Assembly: GCA_024803745.1 (NCBI GenBank)
Contig: JANJXV010000016.1
Span: forward strand, 45,094,263 to 45,158,262
Direction of reading: 5' to 3'
Length of the DNA: 64,000 bases
Origin: Megascapheus bottae
Taxonomy: Eukaryota > Chordata > Mammalia > Rodentia > Geomyidae
Each line of letters starts with the position of its first letter. Within the stretch, counting starts at the first letter, position 1. Under the pieces are notes generated by a model. That model worked only from the letters and a program-made list of their open reading frames with translations, ran no database searches and had not been told where the DNA came from. Shown here one piece after another: positions 11,736 to 22,095 of this stretch. Both the position numbers and the translations under genes were made by a program.

Positions 11736-13507
11736 GTCCTAGGACAGCGAGGAAGGTGAGCTGAGTCCAAACACCGTTCAAGGCAGAGCTGCAGCGTGGT
11801 AAGAAGATCACTGAGGAACTCTGCTCAGCCTGGGCCGTCAGAGGCCCTCTGAGCAAACACCCAGGCAGTCCCGGGGCCTGACCAGAACACGGCGGCCAGT
11901 CCTGGGCTGAGGGAGGGAGGCCGCGCGGAGCTCCCCAGTCCACGTGCACAAGCAGAGGTGGCGTCAGTGACCCCACAGGTCAGGACGCGTCCCCGGCCAT
12001 GCCTGTGTGGGCCTTTCTTGGACTCGGGTCCACCCTCTTCCCCACAGCCACGTTCTCCCACCCACCGCGTCTCTCTTCCCACGATGCCCGGGTCAATGCC
12101 CCTCCGAGGTGAGGAGAGTTTTCCGCAGTGGCTGCAGGGTCCGGGGAAGCAGAGCCCTGGTCTCGTTCCCAAGGTGGGAGGCCACTGGGAGGTGGGCACA
12201 CCTGCCTCTCTGTGGAGGGCAGGAGGGGGCTCACTCTGCACTGACAGCGCCTGTCTAGGCTTGGGGAACCTGAGGCTTTGGGCGTTATCCACCCACTTCC
12301 ACTCAGGCCCAGAATTCCCAGTGGAGAAGCGCAGCGAAGGCTGGAGCTTCCTGCCTGGTGTGTGTGGCAGGGCAGGCGCCTGCAGTCCAGGTGGTCTCGC
12401 TCCTCCCCCGTTCTCTCGATCTCCCCCATGGTCTCCCTCCCCTGTGCCTCCATCATTCACTTCAGTCTGTCCACCATAAGTGACAGCCAGGCAGAGGGTC
12501 AAGGAGTCGAGGTGAGCTGCTGCCAACCTGGACCAAAGTGGAGGGGGGCTCCCTCCTGCTCTCCCCCTCGGGTGTCTGTGTCCCCTGCACAGGCAGGAAG
12601 CCTGGAGAAAATGCACTGTAAGATGGATAGACAGACTTCCCTACAGGAAAGACAGACCAAACGTGAATCAGAATAAAAATAAATTCTTAAGCAGATAAGA
12701 GGAAGATTAAACGCTCCATGATTCAACCATATGTCTGGATCATCATCGCTTAAGAACCCTAAGTCCACACAGATGCACGTGCGCGCGCACACACACAAGA
12801 GGACCTCAGCCCCAGGAAGCCTGCCCACCCCCCCACCCCTGGCCAGCAGGGACTCTGCACTCATCTGGAGACAGCGCTGAGCTCTCCCCGGCCCCGTCCA
12901 GCCTCTGCCAATGTCCAGAGGAGAGGCAGGAATGGCTCTGACGTGACTGACTTCAAGAAATAAGTGTGTCACTAGTCTACTTCCAAACTCATCTGCGCGT
13001 TAGAGACGGTAATGCACCTACTACGTGGTGAATGTAGCCCCGCTATGCATTATCACAACAATAAAATAAAAAGAAATACGACGTAAAAAACCAGTGTTAA
13101 TAAAATCTTTTCATTAAGAATGAAAGGGAGGGAGAAGGTAACTTCCCTCACTCCTGTTTTGTCCCGGGAAGTTCAAGATGCTGTGATTGTTTCAGTTCTG
13201 AGGTTCCAGTACACGCTGAGGCAGGTCACACAGGCTGAACACGGCCCCTGCTTCCGGAGGGGCGTGACGGGGGGGGGGGGGAAGAGGAGAGGGAGGGAGG
13301 GGAAGGGGGGTGCTGGGAACTGTCCAAACAGATTGCTACCAACTATGGAAACAGCAAGGGCACGTGTGTGGAAAGGTGCCTGTGAAATTCCCTGTAACTC
13401 ATGTGTACTAACAGAAATCACGCATGGTAAATTATATTCCATAAATACTTAGAATAAAGCACAAAATTTAATAATGTTCTCAGAAAAAAAAGCCCTGAAG
13501 TCCTATA
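11736..13507. other. Intergenic sequence, no gene seen
   Basis: Unique, GC-rich to about 12600 and then AT-rich. A 13-G run at 13269-13281 continues as a purine tract to about 13315 and could form a G-quadruplex. A short CG/CA alternating patch lies near 12779-12797. A 263-codon minus-strand frame (11825-12616) has no recognised domain and overlaps competing frames. Confidence 0.5.
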
Positions 13508-13612
13508 GCCATGCATGGTGGCGCCCGCCTGTAATCCCAGCTGCTTTGGGAGTCGGGATCAAGAGGACGGCAGTTCAAGGCCATTGTGGTCAAACCATTT
13601 GTAGAAAAGATG
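13508..13612 (+). mobile_element. B1/7SL-like SINE monomer
   Basis: GCCATGCATGGTGGCGCCCG and CCTGTAATCCCAGCTGCTTT match the 7SL-derived left end with its Pol III box A. GCAGTTCAAGGCCATTGTGG corresponds to the box B region. Further decayed sequence to about 13690 could be the remains of a right monomer. Confidence 0.75.
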
Positions 13613-13882
13613 GGTCTGGTGGAGAGCCACGGACAGAGCAGCCGGGCCGGCCCAGGCAGGAAAGCCAGGATTCTGCCTGGAAAATGACCAAGTCGTGAGG
13701 GGTTAGGGAGCCAGGGTCAAGATGCCAGGTCCAGGCTGGTCACCTGGGGCCCTGAGTTCACACTCCAGCCAGTCAACGTCTGAACAGGGCATGCACGCGC
13801 GACGTAAGAGAAATTACCCTCTGGTGATAAGGCTTTGCTAGCAGACTCGGGGAGTTCCATGGCTAAGGGGGAACTTCAAAAT
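13613..13882. other. Intergenic sequence, possible SINE remnant
   Basis: GGAGAGCCACGGACAG and AGGCAGGAAAGCCAGG may be fragments of the SINE described upstream, but the match is too weak to assign. No gene is seen. Confidence 0.4.
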
Positions 13883-14001
13883 GCACACAGGCACACACGC
13901 ACACACACATGCACACACACGCACATGCACACACACGCACGCACACACGCGCACACACATGCACACACACGCACATGCACACACACACGCACACACACAT
14001 G
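13883..14001. repeat. CA-rich microsatellite, interrupted
   Basis: CACACA runs are interrupted by ATGCAC, GCAC and CACGC. Alternating purine-pyrimidine steps continue across most interruptions. Confidence 0.93.
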
Positions 14002-14982
14002 CCACGGGAGGCAGGGGAGCTGTGTGGGTGTGGCTTCCCCCGGGTTCTGAGATGCCCCCTCGTCTCCACTGCGTGAACCTCGCCGGTGCTCGAGCCGGGC
14101 TGACCCGGGTGCCCTGGGGTGAACACGGGCGGCGCTGCTGAGTGGAGTCTCTTAGCATGCAGCCCACCCTTCCAGTGCTGGGCTGCTTCCTGATTTACGC
14201 TAATTCAAACCGTTTATAATGTGTCAGAATTTTTCCAGGGGTTATGGAGGAGGCGTTGCAGGAGGCGTGCGCAGACACCGATAATTAGTGCCCTGGGCCC
14301 GGGGCCTTGCAAGGTTCATTTCTACAAAAGAGAGAAGAAGAAACGCAAAACACCTGGCATGTTTATGAAACAACAGAGTACTTCCACAAAAGCACACACA
14401 TGCAGTGGCACACACATGCACAAACACATTCACAAATGCAATCACACAGCACCCGCCCTGCCTGCCCTCAGGTCAGCACACAGAGGCACCTGTCCACACC
14501 CCTGCAAACGCTCAGGTACACATGCACTGTGTACACACTGCGTGGACTCAGGCAAAGTCACGCCCGTGTACCTGTGTACACAATCACACACTCACCTCGT
14601 ACTCACCCCTTTCTCAGAACCACAAGATTCTGATTTTCACACGAGATTTAACTAATTCACAGCATTCCTGACTCACAGTCAAATGATGGTTTTGCAGTGC
14701 ACTGACTCAAGTTCGAGTCCCCTCTGGCAGGTGTCAATAACTAGCCAAGGCTTCATCTGTCTGGTCCACCCACTAGAGCACTTCTTTCATTAGTAGTGGC
14801 ATTCGCTGGTATTAGTTATAAAGCAACCCATCTTGCAATCTATTAAATATCATACCAGAACCCAGGTACTCCTAGAGACTAGAAATACTGAAGAAAAATT
14901 TTTGTCAACAAATGGCAAGACAATTCATGACCCAGACACGATGGTGGTCCATTGTCTTTTTTTTGTCTAGCATCTAACTTTC
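14002..14982. other. Intergenic sequence with scattered CA-rich patches
   Basis: CA-rich low-complexity DNA occupies about 14393-14590, followed by unique AT-rich sequence. CAAGTTCGAGTCCC near 14708-14721 resembles a tRNA B box but no cloverleaf or box A is seen at the right distance. No gene is supported. Confidence 0.5.
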
Positions 14983-15048
14983 TTTTTTTTTTTTTTGCCA
15001 GTCCTGGGCTTGAGCTCAGGGCCTGAGCACTGTCCTTGGACTTTTAGC
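14983..15048 (-). mobile_element. IDL-Geo: 3' fragment of IDL-Geo SINE
   Basis: After a T run (the A-tail on the opposite strand), GCCAGTCCTGGGCTTGAGCT and CAGGGCCTGAGCACTGTCC are the reverse complement of the right monomer's 3' end as seen at 33668-33890 and 47694-47888. Only about 50 bp remains beyond the tail, so this is a 5'-truncated insertion. Confidence 0.75.
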
Positions 15049-15743
15049 TCCTGCAGAAAGTTAAAAGTGAACTTGTGCAAAACCATCTACGAAGCCAGTC
15101 CTTCCAAAATTTCCCAGCAATTCTCCAAGTGCAAATCTTCAAGCAGAATAAATGCACATGGAATTTTTCCATTTCGTCCAGTCAATCTTGAATCCACTTT
15201 AGAAAGTAGATCTATCAATGGCAAAATAATAGTTTTAATCATTTTTACCACCTGGTGCTTATTCAAGAGATCATTTCGTGGAGATCTTTGTTGATTTTAA
15301 TAAATTGCCATTACATTTCAAAATTTATAAATACTAACATAAATTGTTTCCTAGAAATGAATATTGATAGCCAACATTTTGAATGTAAGTGTCCTGCCCA
15401 AGCTGAGCTAATGTCTGCAGACCCAGGCCCTTGCTGGGTATGCAGCCTTCTGCTTGGCCTGGAAGGTGGCTCTTCCAGGCATTGAAGAGCACAGATCATG
15501 CTATGATTTTCTTTTTTTTACTTTATAGGCTCTTTTGAATTCGTGATATATTCGAAACCCAGCCTGCAGGCTCTAACCTGACCACACAGCACAGCATCCA
15601 CACTGAATTTGTGTCACCAAGGAAGAGGTCAGCTGTCCGCTAAGGAAGAAAGGAAGGGAGGAGGAGAAGTAGAGGAAGAAGAGAGAGGAACAGAAGATGA
15701 GAGGACGGGAGGGAGGGAGGCAGGGGCAAGAATGGAAACCACC
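15049..15743. other. Intergenic sequence, no gene seen
   Basis: AT-rich unique DNA, then a purine-rich (GGAA/GAGG) tract at about 15640-15725. AAGTGTCCTGCCCAAGCTGA near 15387-15406 weakly recalls antisense MIR, but is not strong enough to call. Confidence 0.5.
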
Positions 15744-15983
15744 AAAAGCCTGTGCAGCGGCTCACGCCTGTCCTCCTAGCTACTCTGGAGGCTTAGATCT
15801 GAGGATCACGGTTCAAAGCCAGCCTGGGCACTAAAGACCATGAGACTCTTATCTCCAGTTAACCTCTAGAAAACGGAAAGTGGGGGTTGTCTCAAGGGGG
15901 AGGGCAGGAACCTTGAGCTCAAGAGCTCAGGGACAGCGCCCAGGCCAGAGTTCAAGTCCACCACCGACCAAAAAGAAAATGTA
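15744..15983 (+). mobile_element. Composite SINE: B1-like left half plus Geo-like right half
   Basis: The left part reads CGGCTCACGCCTGTCCTCCT, AGCTACTCTGGAGGCTTAGA and GGTTCAAAGCCAGCCTGGGC, which is the 7SL/B1 order. The right part has GTCTCAAGGGGGAGGGC, CTTGAGCTCAAGAGCTCAGG and CCAGAGTTCAAGTCC, matching the right monomer of IDL-Geo. It ends in an A-rich tail. A 9-bp direct repeat, GAAACCACC, at 15735-15743 and 15984-15992 is the likely target-site duplication. Confidence 0.85.
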
Positions 15984-15992
15984 GAAACCACC

Positions 15993-16369
15993 TGAATCTT
16001 CCTCCTCCCTCCTTGACCGACAGCTCCGTGTCAGAGGAGGCAGTGAGAGCCACCGCCAGGCCCTCCCGCTTTCACCCCTGCCTTCCCAGGCGACGTAGCT
16101 GGCTGCAGCCCTGTGTGCTGGCCGTGCAGGGACCAAGGCGACGCATCTCATGCGACGTCACCAGCCAGGACCTGGAGGCACCCACGTACCCTGAGAAGCG
16201 TACTTGAAAAACACTGCTATGGCCAGCACGCTCTGAGCATGGATAATGAAAATAAGCCTAAGATGCTAAGAAGACGTCAAGCTTTCCTATTCATGTATGT
16301 GCTGGAGCCAACGGATCTGAGTGGTAACCCAGTCTAACCCAGGTGGTGCAGGGTCTCAGTGCCTGGGGG
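15993..16369. other. Intergenic sequence, no gene seen
   Basis: Unique sequence of mixed composition between a SINE and a minisatellite. Confidence 0.5.
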
Positions 16370-16541
16370 GGGCAGGGCACCCTGGCCTCTCCCCCTCCCC
16401 CAGGCAGGGCATCCCAGCCTCTCCCCCTCCCCCAGGCAGGGTACCCCGGCCTCTCCCCCTCCCCCAGGCAGGGCACCCGGCCTCTCCCCCTCCCCCAGGC
16501 AGGGCACCCGGCCTCTCCCCCTCCCCCAGGCAGGACACCCA
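16370..16541. repeat. Minisatellite, 31-32-bp unit, about 5 copies
   Basis: The unit contains GCCTCTCCCCCTCCCCCAGG and CAGGGCACCC. CCTCT recurs at 16386, 16418, 16450, 16481 and 16512, so spacing drops from 32 to 31 bp along the array. It is strongly pyrimidine-rich; the minus strand is G-rich. Confidence 0.96.
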
Positions 16542-16994
16542 CCCCCCCTTCTTGATTCCCACCCCAGAGAACCTCTACCCATCCTTTTTGTCCACAGTGT
16601 CTCTCTCTGCCTTGGTGGTTAGAAGCTGAAGCGACTCAGTAATTTCCTTTCCCCCAGACAAAATCACCCCTATTCCACTGTTACATTAGCACAAGTCCAC
16701 TTCACCTGTCATCCTGCAGCAGCCACCATGTGATGCCCACATTTAATGCGCCGAGCCAGTTTAGTTTAATTAATTCCCACCCAGTTCTTCTGGCCTGGCG
16801 CTGGCTGTGAAATGGTGCCGAGGCTGAGCTAAAGAACACACCGTCTCCTCACCTCACAGGTTTGCTCTTTCTTGCAGGGAGGACACTCAGATTCTGCTGT
16901 CCTCGAACTTCAAGTCCTTCTTCCAGAATCACCAACCTCAGTCGCCACCGGAGCTTTTAAAGCTATTCCTAAATGCAGCTGTCGGCACGCAGAC
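16542..16994. other. Intergenic sequence, no gene seen
   Basis: Unique sequence between two C-rich minisatellites. TAGTTTAATTAATTCCC near 16761-16777 carries homeodomain-type cores. Confidence 0.5.
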
Positions 16995-17373
16995 CTCTCC
17001 CACTCCACGCCCCCCTCCCACTCCACGCCCCCTCCCACTCCACGCCCCCCTCCCACTCCACGCCCCCCTCTCCCACTCCACGCCCCCCCCACTCCACGCC
17101 CCCCTCCCACTCCACACCCCCCCTCTCCCACTCCACGCCCCCCTCTCCCACTCCACGCCCCCTCCCACTCCACGCCCCCCTCTCCCACTCCACGCCCCCC
17201 CACTCCACGCCCCCCTCCCACTCCACGCCCCCCCTCTCCCACTCCACGCCCCCCTCTCCCACTCCACGCCCCCTCCCACTCCACGCCCCCCTCTCCCACT
17301 CCACGCCCCCCTCCCACTCCACACCCCCCTCTCCCACTCCACGCCCCCCCTCCCACTCCACACCCCCCCCCCC
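16995..17373. repeat. C-rich minisatellite, 16-20-bp unit, about 21 copies
   Basis: Repeats of CCCACTCCACGCCCC with a variable C run and an optional CTCT insert give units of about 16-20 bp. The minus strand repeats GGGGCGTGGAGTGGG and has the spacing of G runs expected for G-quadruplexes. Frames over it are low-complexity artefacts. Confidence 0.97.
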
Positions 17374-18764
17374 GGTGTCTCACCTTCAGTACCACACAAG
17401 TACCTGTTCATCTGCCCCTGAAGGCCCCCATGTTTCCAGGGGATCTTCCTCTTACCCAGTGTCCTTCTTCTGTCCCCATGTCACCATGCTTCCTGAAGAC
17501 CATCACCATGTTTCCGCCTTTCCCTGTTTTTGAGGCCCTGTGCAGCCAGGGCCGCGCTCAGGGCAGGGGACACCTCGCTCATTGAACGAGCAGGACATCC
17601 TCTCATGGTCCTTCCTGCAAGACAAGGGTCCCGCGTGGGGCTGAGAGCCTCGGGGCGCTCCTCCCGCCCGTGTGCACAGCCTGCCCCTCTCCAGAACCCC
17701 CCCACCCCACAGCCACAGGACTCTCCACCCTTCGGGAGCACCCACCCGCCACCCCGTTTAGCCCAGCCCAGCCTGGTTCCCTCGACCGCCAGGCTGTGGC
17801 AGGAGGACGACACATTTTCATTGCTGCTCTGCTGCACGCCAGCACATTCTTATCCACACAGCTGCTGTTGGGGCATTTAATTCACATGCTTGAAAATGTT
17901 TAGGGAGGTAGAAACATTAACTACACGGGTGTGGTCATGAAGGCCATAATCTAGGTACATGTTTATAGACGCATACATGAATCAATGATTATACTGTACT
18001 CTAAGTTTGTGTCATTCAAATAAAAGTATACAACAAATGACTGAAAATGTTAAAATACCGGCTCCGTGAGAGGCACTGCATGGAACGGATTAAAGATGTG
18101 CTGGATTTGTAAACAATGTGGAATTATAAATACCACAAAACACGTTATCTCCCTCTCCGCCGCATCAGTCAGTTCTGCTCAGTGAAGAGCCGCTTTACCA
18201 AGCTGCCACGTGTCCATTTCTGCTTAACCTATCTTCACTGCCGGTTTTCACACTATACTTTTCATGGCAGTCTATTTTCTGTCGGTTTTTGTTTTCCCCA
18301 TCCACACCCCAAGGACAAATCATCTGTTTCTCACATTTTTATTTGTTTTTTTTTTACACATATGGGTTTATTGTGTTCACAGTAATAAGCTGTTTCAAAA
18401 AACTGAAAACATTTTACTAATTACTGAAAGAGGGAAATAAAGTCATTTAAAATATTACATCTGTTTTCTATTTTTAAACCTTCATTACTTCCAATCCAAC
18501 CCCCTAATCACAACTTACACTGCATATTAATTGTTGAACCAGATTTATCAGGAACCGTCTTGTATACAAAATCATCCAAGAGATAATTCCAGAGAAAGCT
18601 GTGGTGCAGATGACGCAGTTTTCTTTCCCAGCAGATGACCCGTGACCACGCTGGTGTCGTTATTATTAAATACTCCTTTTCCAGCCACGAGACTCGCTCA
18701 TCTTGGTGGGGGGGTGGCTGTCTTCACTGTGGTGATAAACCTGGATATGCCCAAGAGGCGTGTC
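17374..18764. other. Intergenic sequence; AT-rich from about 17880
   Basis: GC-rich to about 17850, then a long AT-rich unique stretch (17880-18620) with ATTA/TAAT cores. It contains no gene. The AT-rich part is a weaker candidate regulatory island than those listed separately. Confidence 0.5.
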
Positions 18765-18855
18765 TTAGGCTTTGGTCTTGAACTCTTAATGGAACTCCAG
18801 TGCTCAGGGCTGAATCCTCCTCTGGCCCTTAGAGACCCGGCCATGCCCTCCCCGG
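18765..18855 (+). repeat. Unidentified dispersed repeat, copy 1
   Basis: About 77 bp aligns without gaps to 20988-21064 at roughly 70-75% identity by eye, sharing CTTGAACT, AATGCTC/AGTGCTC, CCTCTGG and TTAGAGA. The plus-strand frame translates to related peptides in both copies (shared short strings CSGLN and LEL). It is not one of the SINE types here. It could be a fragment of an old interspersed repeat or a decayed coding fragment. Confidence 0.55.
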
Positions 18856-19887
18856 CCGGGCTGGAGGGGTGGGGTCTCCCCCAGGACTGCCTGGTGAAGG
18901 CTCCGCTCGGAGTCCTTGCCGCACTGCCAGTCCATGCCAGGCTCCAGGTGTGGAGCTCCCCAGTGGGAGATCTCGCCTCCAGGTCGCCGAGGGTAACGCC
19001 AGTATTTCCTCACAAGTCCTGACGGGCCCTGATTCTACAAGGACTCGGATGTCCCCAGCAGTTCGCTGCCCGTGGCCTCTCTCTGTGCAGCTCTATCTTC
19101 AGTAAAATACAGGACATGCATGTTGGACAGGCTGGGATGGTTTTATGACGCTGAGTGCAGGATCCATCTCGTGGTCAGCCCCCTTCTCCACCGCAGGCCC
19201 GGACCTCGTGCTCACCTACTCGGCTTCCCTCTTACAATGGCATGTGTGAGAATGCCGGGCCCCAGTCAGGACTGGACACTGGCTCTCCCCAGTCCTGACC
19301 GCTGGGCACTGTGGCACTTTCACTGCCGCCCCACACTCGAACACAGACCTGGGCACAGCGACTGGATCCAGTAGAATTATCATGAGCAGGGCACTCGCTT
19401 CTGTTGTTTTTAACAAACACTCTCAAACGCAGAGAGTAATAATTGCACACAGCTTCTTAGTGCACTCTGACTTACACATTAAGTTACTAAGTGACATGTT
19501 AGCTAGTATTTTTAATCAAATTTCAAAGGCGAGAAAATTAAACAGGAGGAGGAGCTGCACATATCCAGAGCGAATTTTCCCGCACTGCATTCCACAGCCC
19601 TGAAGGTGTAACGGCCGTTCCACAGAATTCCAAAGAAGCTTCCAGAGATCCATCTTTTCTTCATCCTGCATGGAAGGAAATCATGGCAGTTTTCTGTTCG
19701 CATTTCTGTTTTCACATGCTGGCCTCCACTAGTCCTCCTGCAGCGGTGAGGGTTTCTGACTTCAAAGCATTGTCTTGTTTCTCCAGGGGCCCAGGCCAAA
19801 AGATGAGGATAGCCTTCAGAATCTCCAACAGCAAATGCCTTGGCATTCAGACATTTCTACTCTGACCAGACACAAAGGCAGAATAAA
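18856..19887. other. Intergenic sequence, no gene seen
   Basis: GC-rich unique sequence to about 19370, then AT-rich. Small open frames only; no recognised repeat. Confidence 0.5.
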
Positions 19888-20068
19888 GCCAGGCACGGTG
19901 ACTCACAAGGTTCAAAACCAGCCTGGGCACAAAAGGACCCGAGATTCTTATCTCCAATTAACCTCTAGAAAATGGGAAGTGGGGGTTGGCTCAAAGGTAG
20001 GATGGCAGCCTTGAGCTGAAGAGCTCAGGAACAGTGCCCAGGACGAGTTCAAGCCCCATCGCGCGTGT

Positions 20069-20105
<37 letters not shown>

Positions 20106-20130
20106 TAAATTAAATTAAAAACATAAAAAG
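19888..20130 (+). mobile_element. Composite SINE with internal deletion and (CA)n tail
   Basis: Starts GCCAGGCACGGTGACTCAC and then jumps to GTTCAAAACCAGCCTGGGC, so the central segment with CTGTAATCC and GGAGGCTGAG is missing. The right half keeps GGCTCAAAGGTAGGATGGC, CTTGAGCTGAAGAGCTC and GAGTTCAAGCCCC. The tail has become a (CA)n tract at about 20070-20103 followed by AAATAAATT. Confidence 0.85.
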
Positions 20131-20693
20131 GTAGAACAAAGATTGCTGGAAGAAATGTAAGGACCCCAAAAGCCCTGAACAGTGACTGTCTACAAATCTG
20201 ATGGACTCTTCCTGGTTGATTTCACAATAGATTCATACACATCTTCATGAATACTGAGCTAAGCATGGAGCTCCCAAGGACAAATCCCCCAATTACCCAA
20301 AGTCAGTAGTGAACATACTTTAGCTAAGGGAAAGCTAGGATCCACCTTTTAACCAAACCAACCCAAGAAGGAAATGGGCAACTATGGAACGCCTGCCCCC
20401 ACCCTGTGCCCCCCCCCGCCCCCCCCACCCTGTGCCTTCCTTCTCCATTAGCTCATCCTCCATTTCTCCAAACACAGACTTCATTGAGCATAAAAAGAAA
20501 AGGAAATGGAACTTAATTAATGTATTATTGAAATCAAAAGAGCAGAGTAATTAAATTAAAACAAGATAATTGAAACATTTGCTTCGCTTGAGACTTGTAA
20601 ATGGAGTTCATTTGGTTTTATACTTATGATGGATGTCATCTCACAGTGCTTTGAACTTCGAGAACAAGTTAGGAAAACGTAAATGAAACCACT
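20131..20693. promoter_or_regulatory. AT-rich island, candidate regulatory; C-run upstream
   Basis: A C-rich run lies near 20395-20435. From about 20440 the sequence is AT-rich and complex, with ACTTAATTAATGTATTATTG and GAGTAATTAAATTAAAAC giving several homeodomain-type cores. No gene is present. Regulatory potential is inferred only from composition and motif density. Confidence 0.25.
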
Positions 20694-20932
20694 TTGTTGT
20701 TGTTGTTGTTGTTAGTCATGGGGCTTGAATTCTGGGTCTGGGCGCTGTCCCTGCGCTCCTCAGCTCAAGGCTGGCACTATACCACACTGAGACACCGTGC
20801 CACTTCCAGTCTTCCGGTGGTTGGTTGGCGATGAGAGTCTGGTGGACATTAGTGTCAGGGTGGCTTTGAACCGTGCTCCTCAGATCTCAGCCCCCTGAGT
20901 GGGATGCCAGGCACGGGCTGCCAGCGCCAGGC
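20694..20932 (-). mobile_element. Composite SINE, near full length
   Basis: Reverse complement of the composite SINE: a (TTG)n tail at the left, then TCATGGGGCTTGAATTCTGG and CAGCTCAAGGCTGGCACTA (right half). GCTTTGAACCGTGCTCCTCA, GATCTCAGCCCCCTGAGTGG and CCAGGCACGGGCTGCCAGC follow (B1-like left half). Lengths of both halves agree with the plus-strand copies. Confidence 0.85.
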
Positions 20933-20987
20933 CAACTACACTTTTAACTATAAAATGAGGAAAAATAAAAATAAAAAGCAGAACATG

Positions 20988-21078
20988 TTAGCCTTCTGTC
21001 TTGAACTTTCAGTGGACCTTGAATGCTCTGGCTTGAATAGGCCTCTGGTCATTAGAGAACCAGTCCCACCCACCCCAG
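20988..21078 (+). repeat. Unidentified dispersed repeat, copy 2
   Basis: Partner of 18765-18855, aligned without gaps over about 77 bp. In the shared reading frame the differences I counted fall more often at third codon positions (about 11) than at first (7) or second (6), and several amino-acid changes are conservative. That is a mild coding-like pattern on a small sample. Identity is unknown. Confidence 0.55.
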
Positions 21079-21794
21079 GATCGCACAGGTCAAGCTCCAC
21101 ACCTCTGGCTCTTGGGTCTAGTTTTTATCTTGTGACCCAGAGCATATCCTGCAAACACAATGCCTAGCAACCAGGACCAGAGAGCCCCAAGACTCTAACG
21201 CTGGGGAAACTACCCTGAAATAACCAGTCAGAACATCTCTGGTGAGAATTTAGATGATGACCCCAGGGGTTGGAGGCACAGAGGAGGTAGAGACCATTGA
21301 TACTGCCTGCCCCAGTGCCCTGCTCCGGGAGCTGAGTCAAGCATCAGTGGAGAGAGTGGAATTACCAAAGAAATGGACCCTGGAGCAAAAGGACTACTCA
21401 GACTCAAAGCTCCCCAGAAAGACTTCCGGAAGGTGCTGGCCCCGTGCGGAGCAGTGCAGAGCCGTCCCTCTGGAGACCCCGAGGGAGCCAGGCGCACAGG
21501 GGAAGGCCCGCTGCAGGACGACGGCCTCGGGGAGGAACGGAAGATGGTGGAGAGGTGCCGTCCCCGTCCCCACTGCCAAATGCTCAGAGGTAGACTTCAA
21601 CGCCACGTGGCTCAGATCACGTGCCAGCCAAGGATAATGACACCGTGAAGACGTGTTAGGACTCAGCGACACTCCCACACATCTCCCGAGTAAGGACAGC
21701 CGGGGAAAACGCCGGTGCTAAGGTGTGGAGAGCGAATACTAAAGCGAAAGGAATTTTCAGCAAAAGGCATGTGAACGCCAGTGGGGGTGCTCTT
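21079..21794. other. Intergenic sequence, no gene seen
   Basis: Unique sequence. Some of it could be decayed 5' continuation of the adjacent L1 fragment, but I cannot align it. No gene recognised. Confidence 0.45.
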
Positions 21795-22095
21795 CCACCA
21801 CACGGCAATTCCGCCCCTGGACAGTGACCCAAATGACCGCAAACAAGGCCATACGAAAGCCACCAGCACAGCCATGTTTGTGCAGCATTGCTTACCAGAC
21901 CCAAGACATGGAATCACTCCAGATGGCCCTCAGAGGACGAATGGATGGTGAAAATGTGAATGTATACCCAATGGACGCTACTCCTCCATCAAAACGGTAT
22001 TGCACTATTCCCGAAGAAACGGGAAGACCAGGAAAAGTTCACATTAAGCCAAGTAAGCCTGCCAAGAAAGAGAAAGACACTCTCTGTAGGGATGG
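21795..22095 (+). mobile_element. L1: L1 (LINE-1) ORF2 3'-end fragment, decayed
   Basis: CGGCAATTCCGCCCCTGGAC corresponds to the 'CAGCAATTCCACTCCTGGG' segment near the end of mammalian L1 ORF2. AGCCATGTTTGTGCAGCATT, ATGGCCCTCAGAGGACGAAT, GGATGGTGAAAATGTG and ATACCCAATGGACGCTACTC follow in the order of the ORF2 C-terminal coding region. Frameshifts and many substitutions show it is a dead, 5'-truncated copy. Confidence 0.8.

Noticed and set aside
10645..11976. 443-codon minus-strand open frame and 340-361-codon plus frames
   Set aside because: They lie over the 29-30-bp GC-rich minisatellite, which lacks stop triplets in most frames. Overlapping frames on both strands all stay open, as repeat composition predicts.
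14700..14760. Possible tRNA or MIR with GTTCGAGTCCC
   Set aside because: No box A at proper distance and no stem pairing that I could find. Too short and diverged for a confident MIR call.
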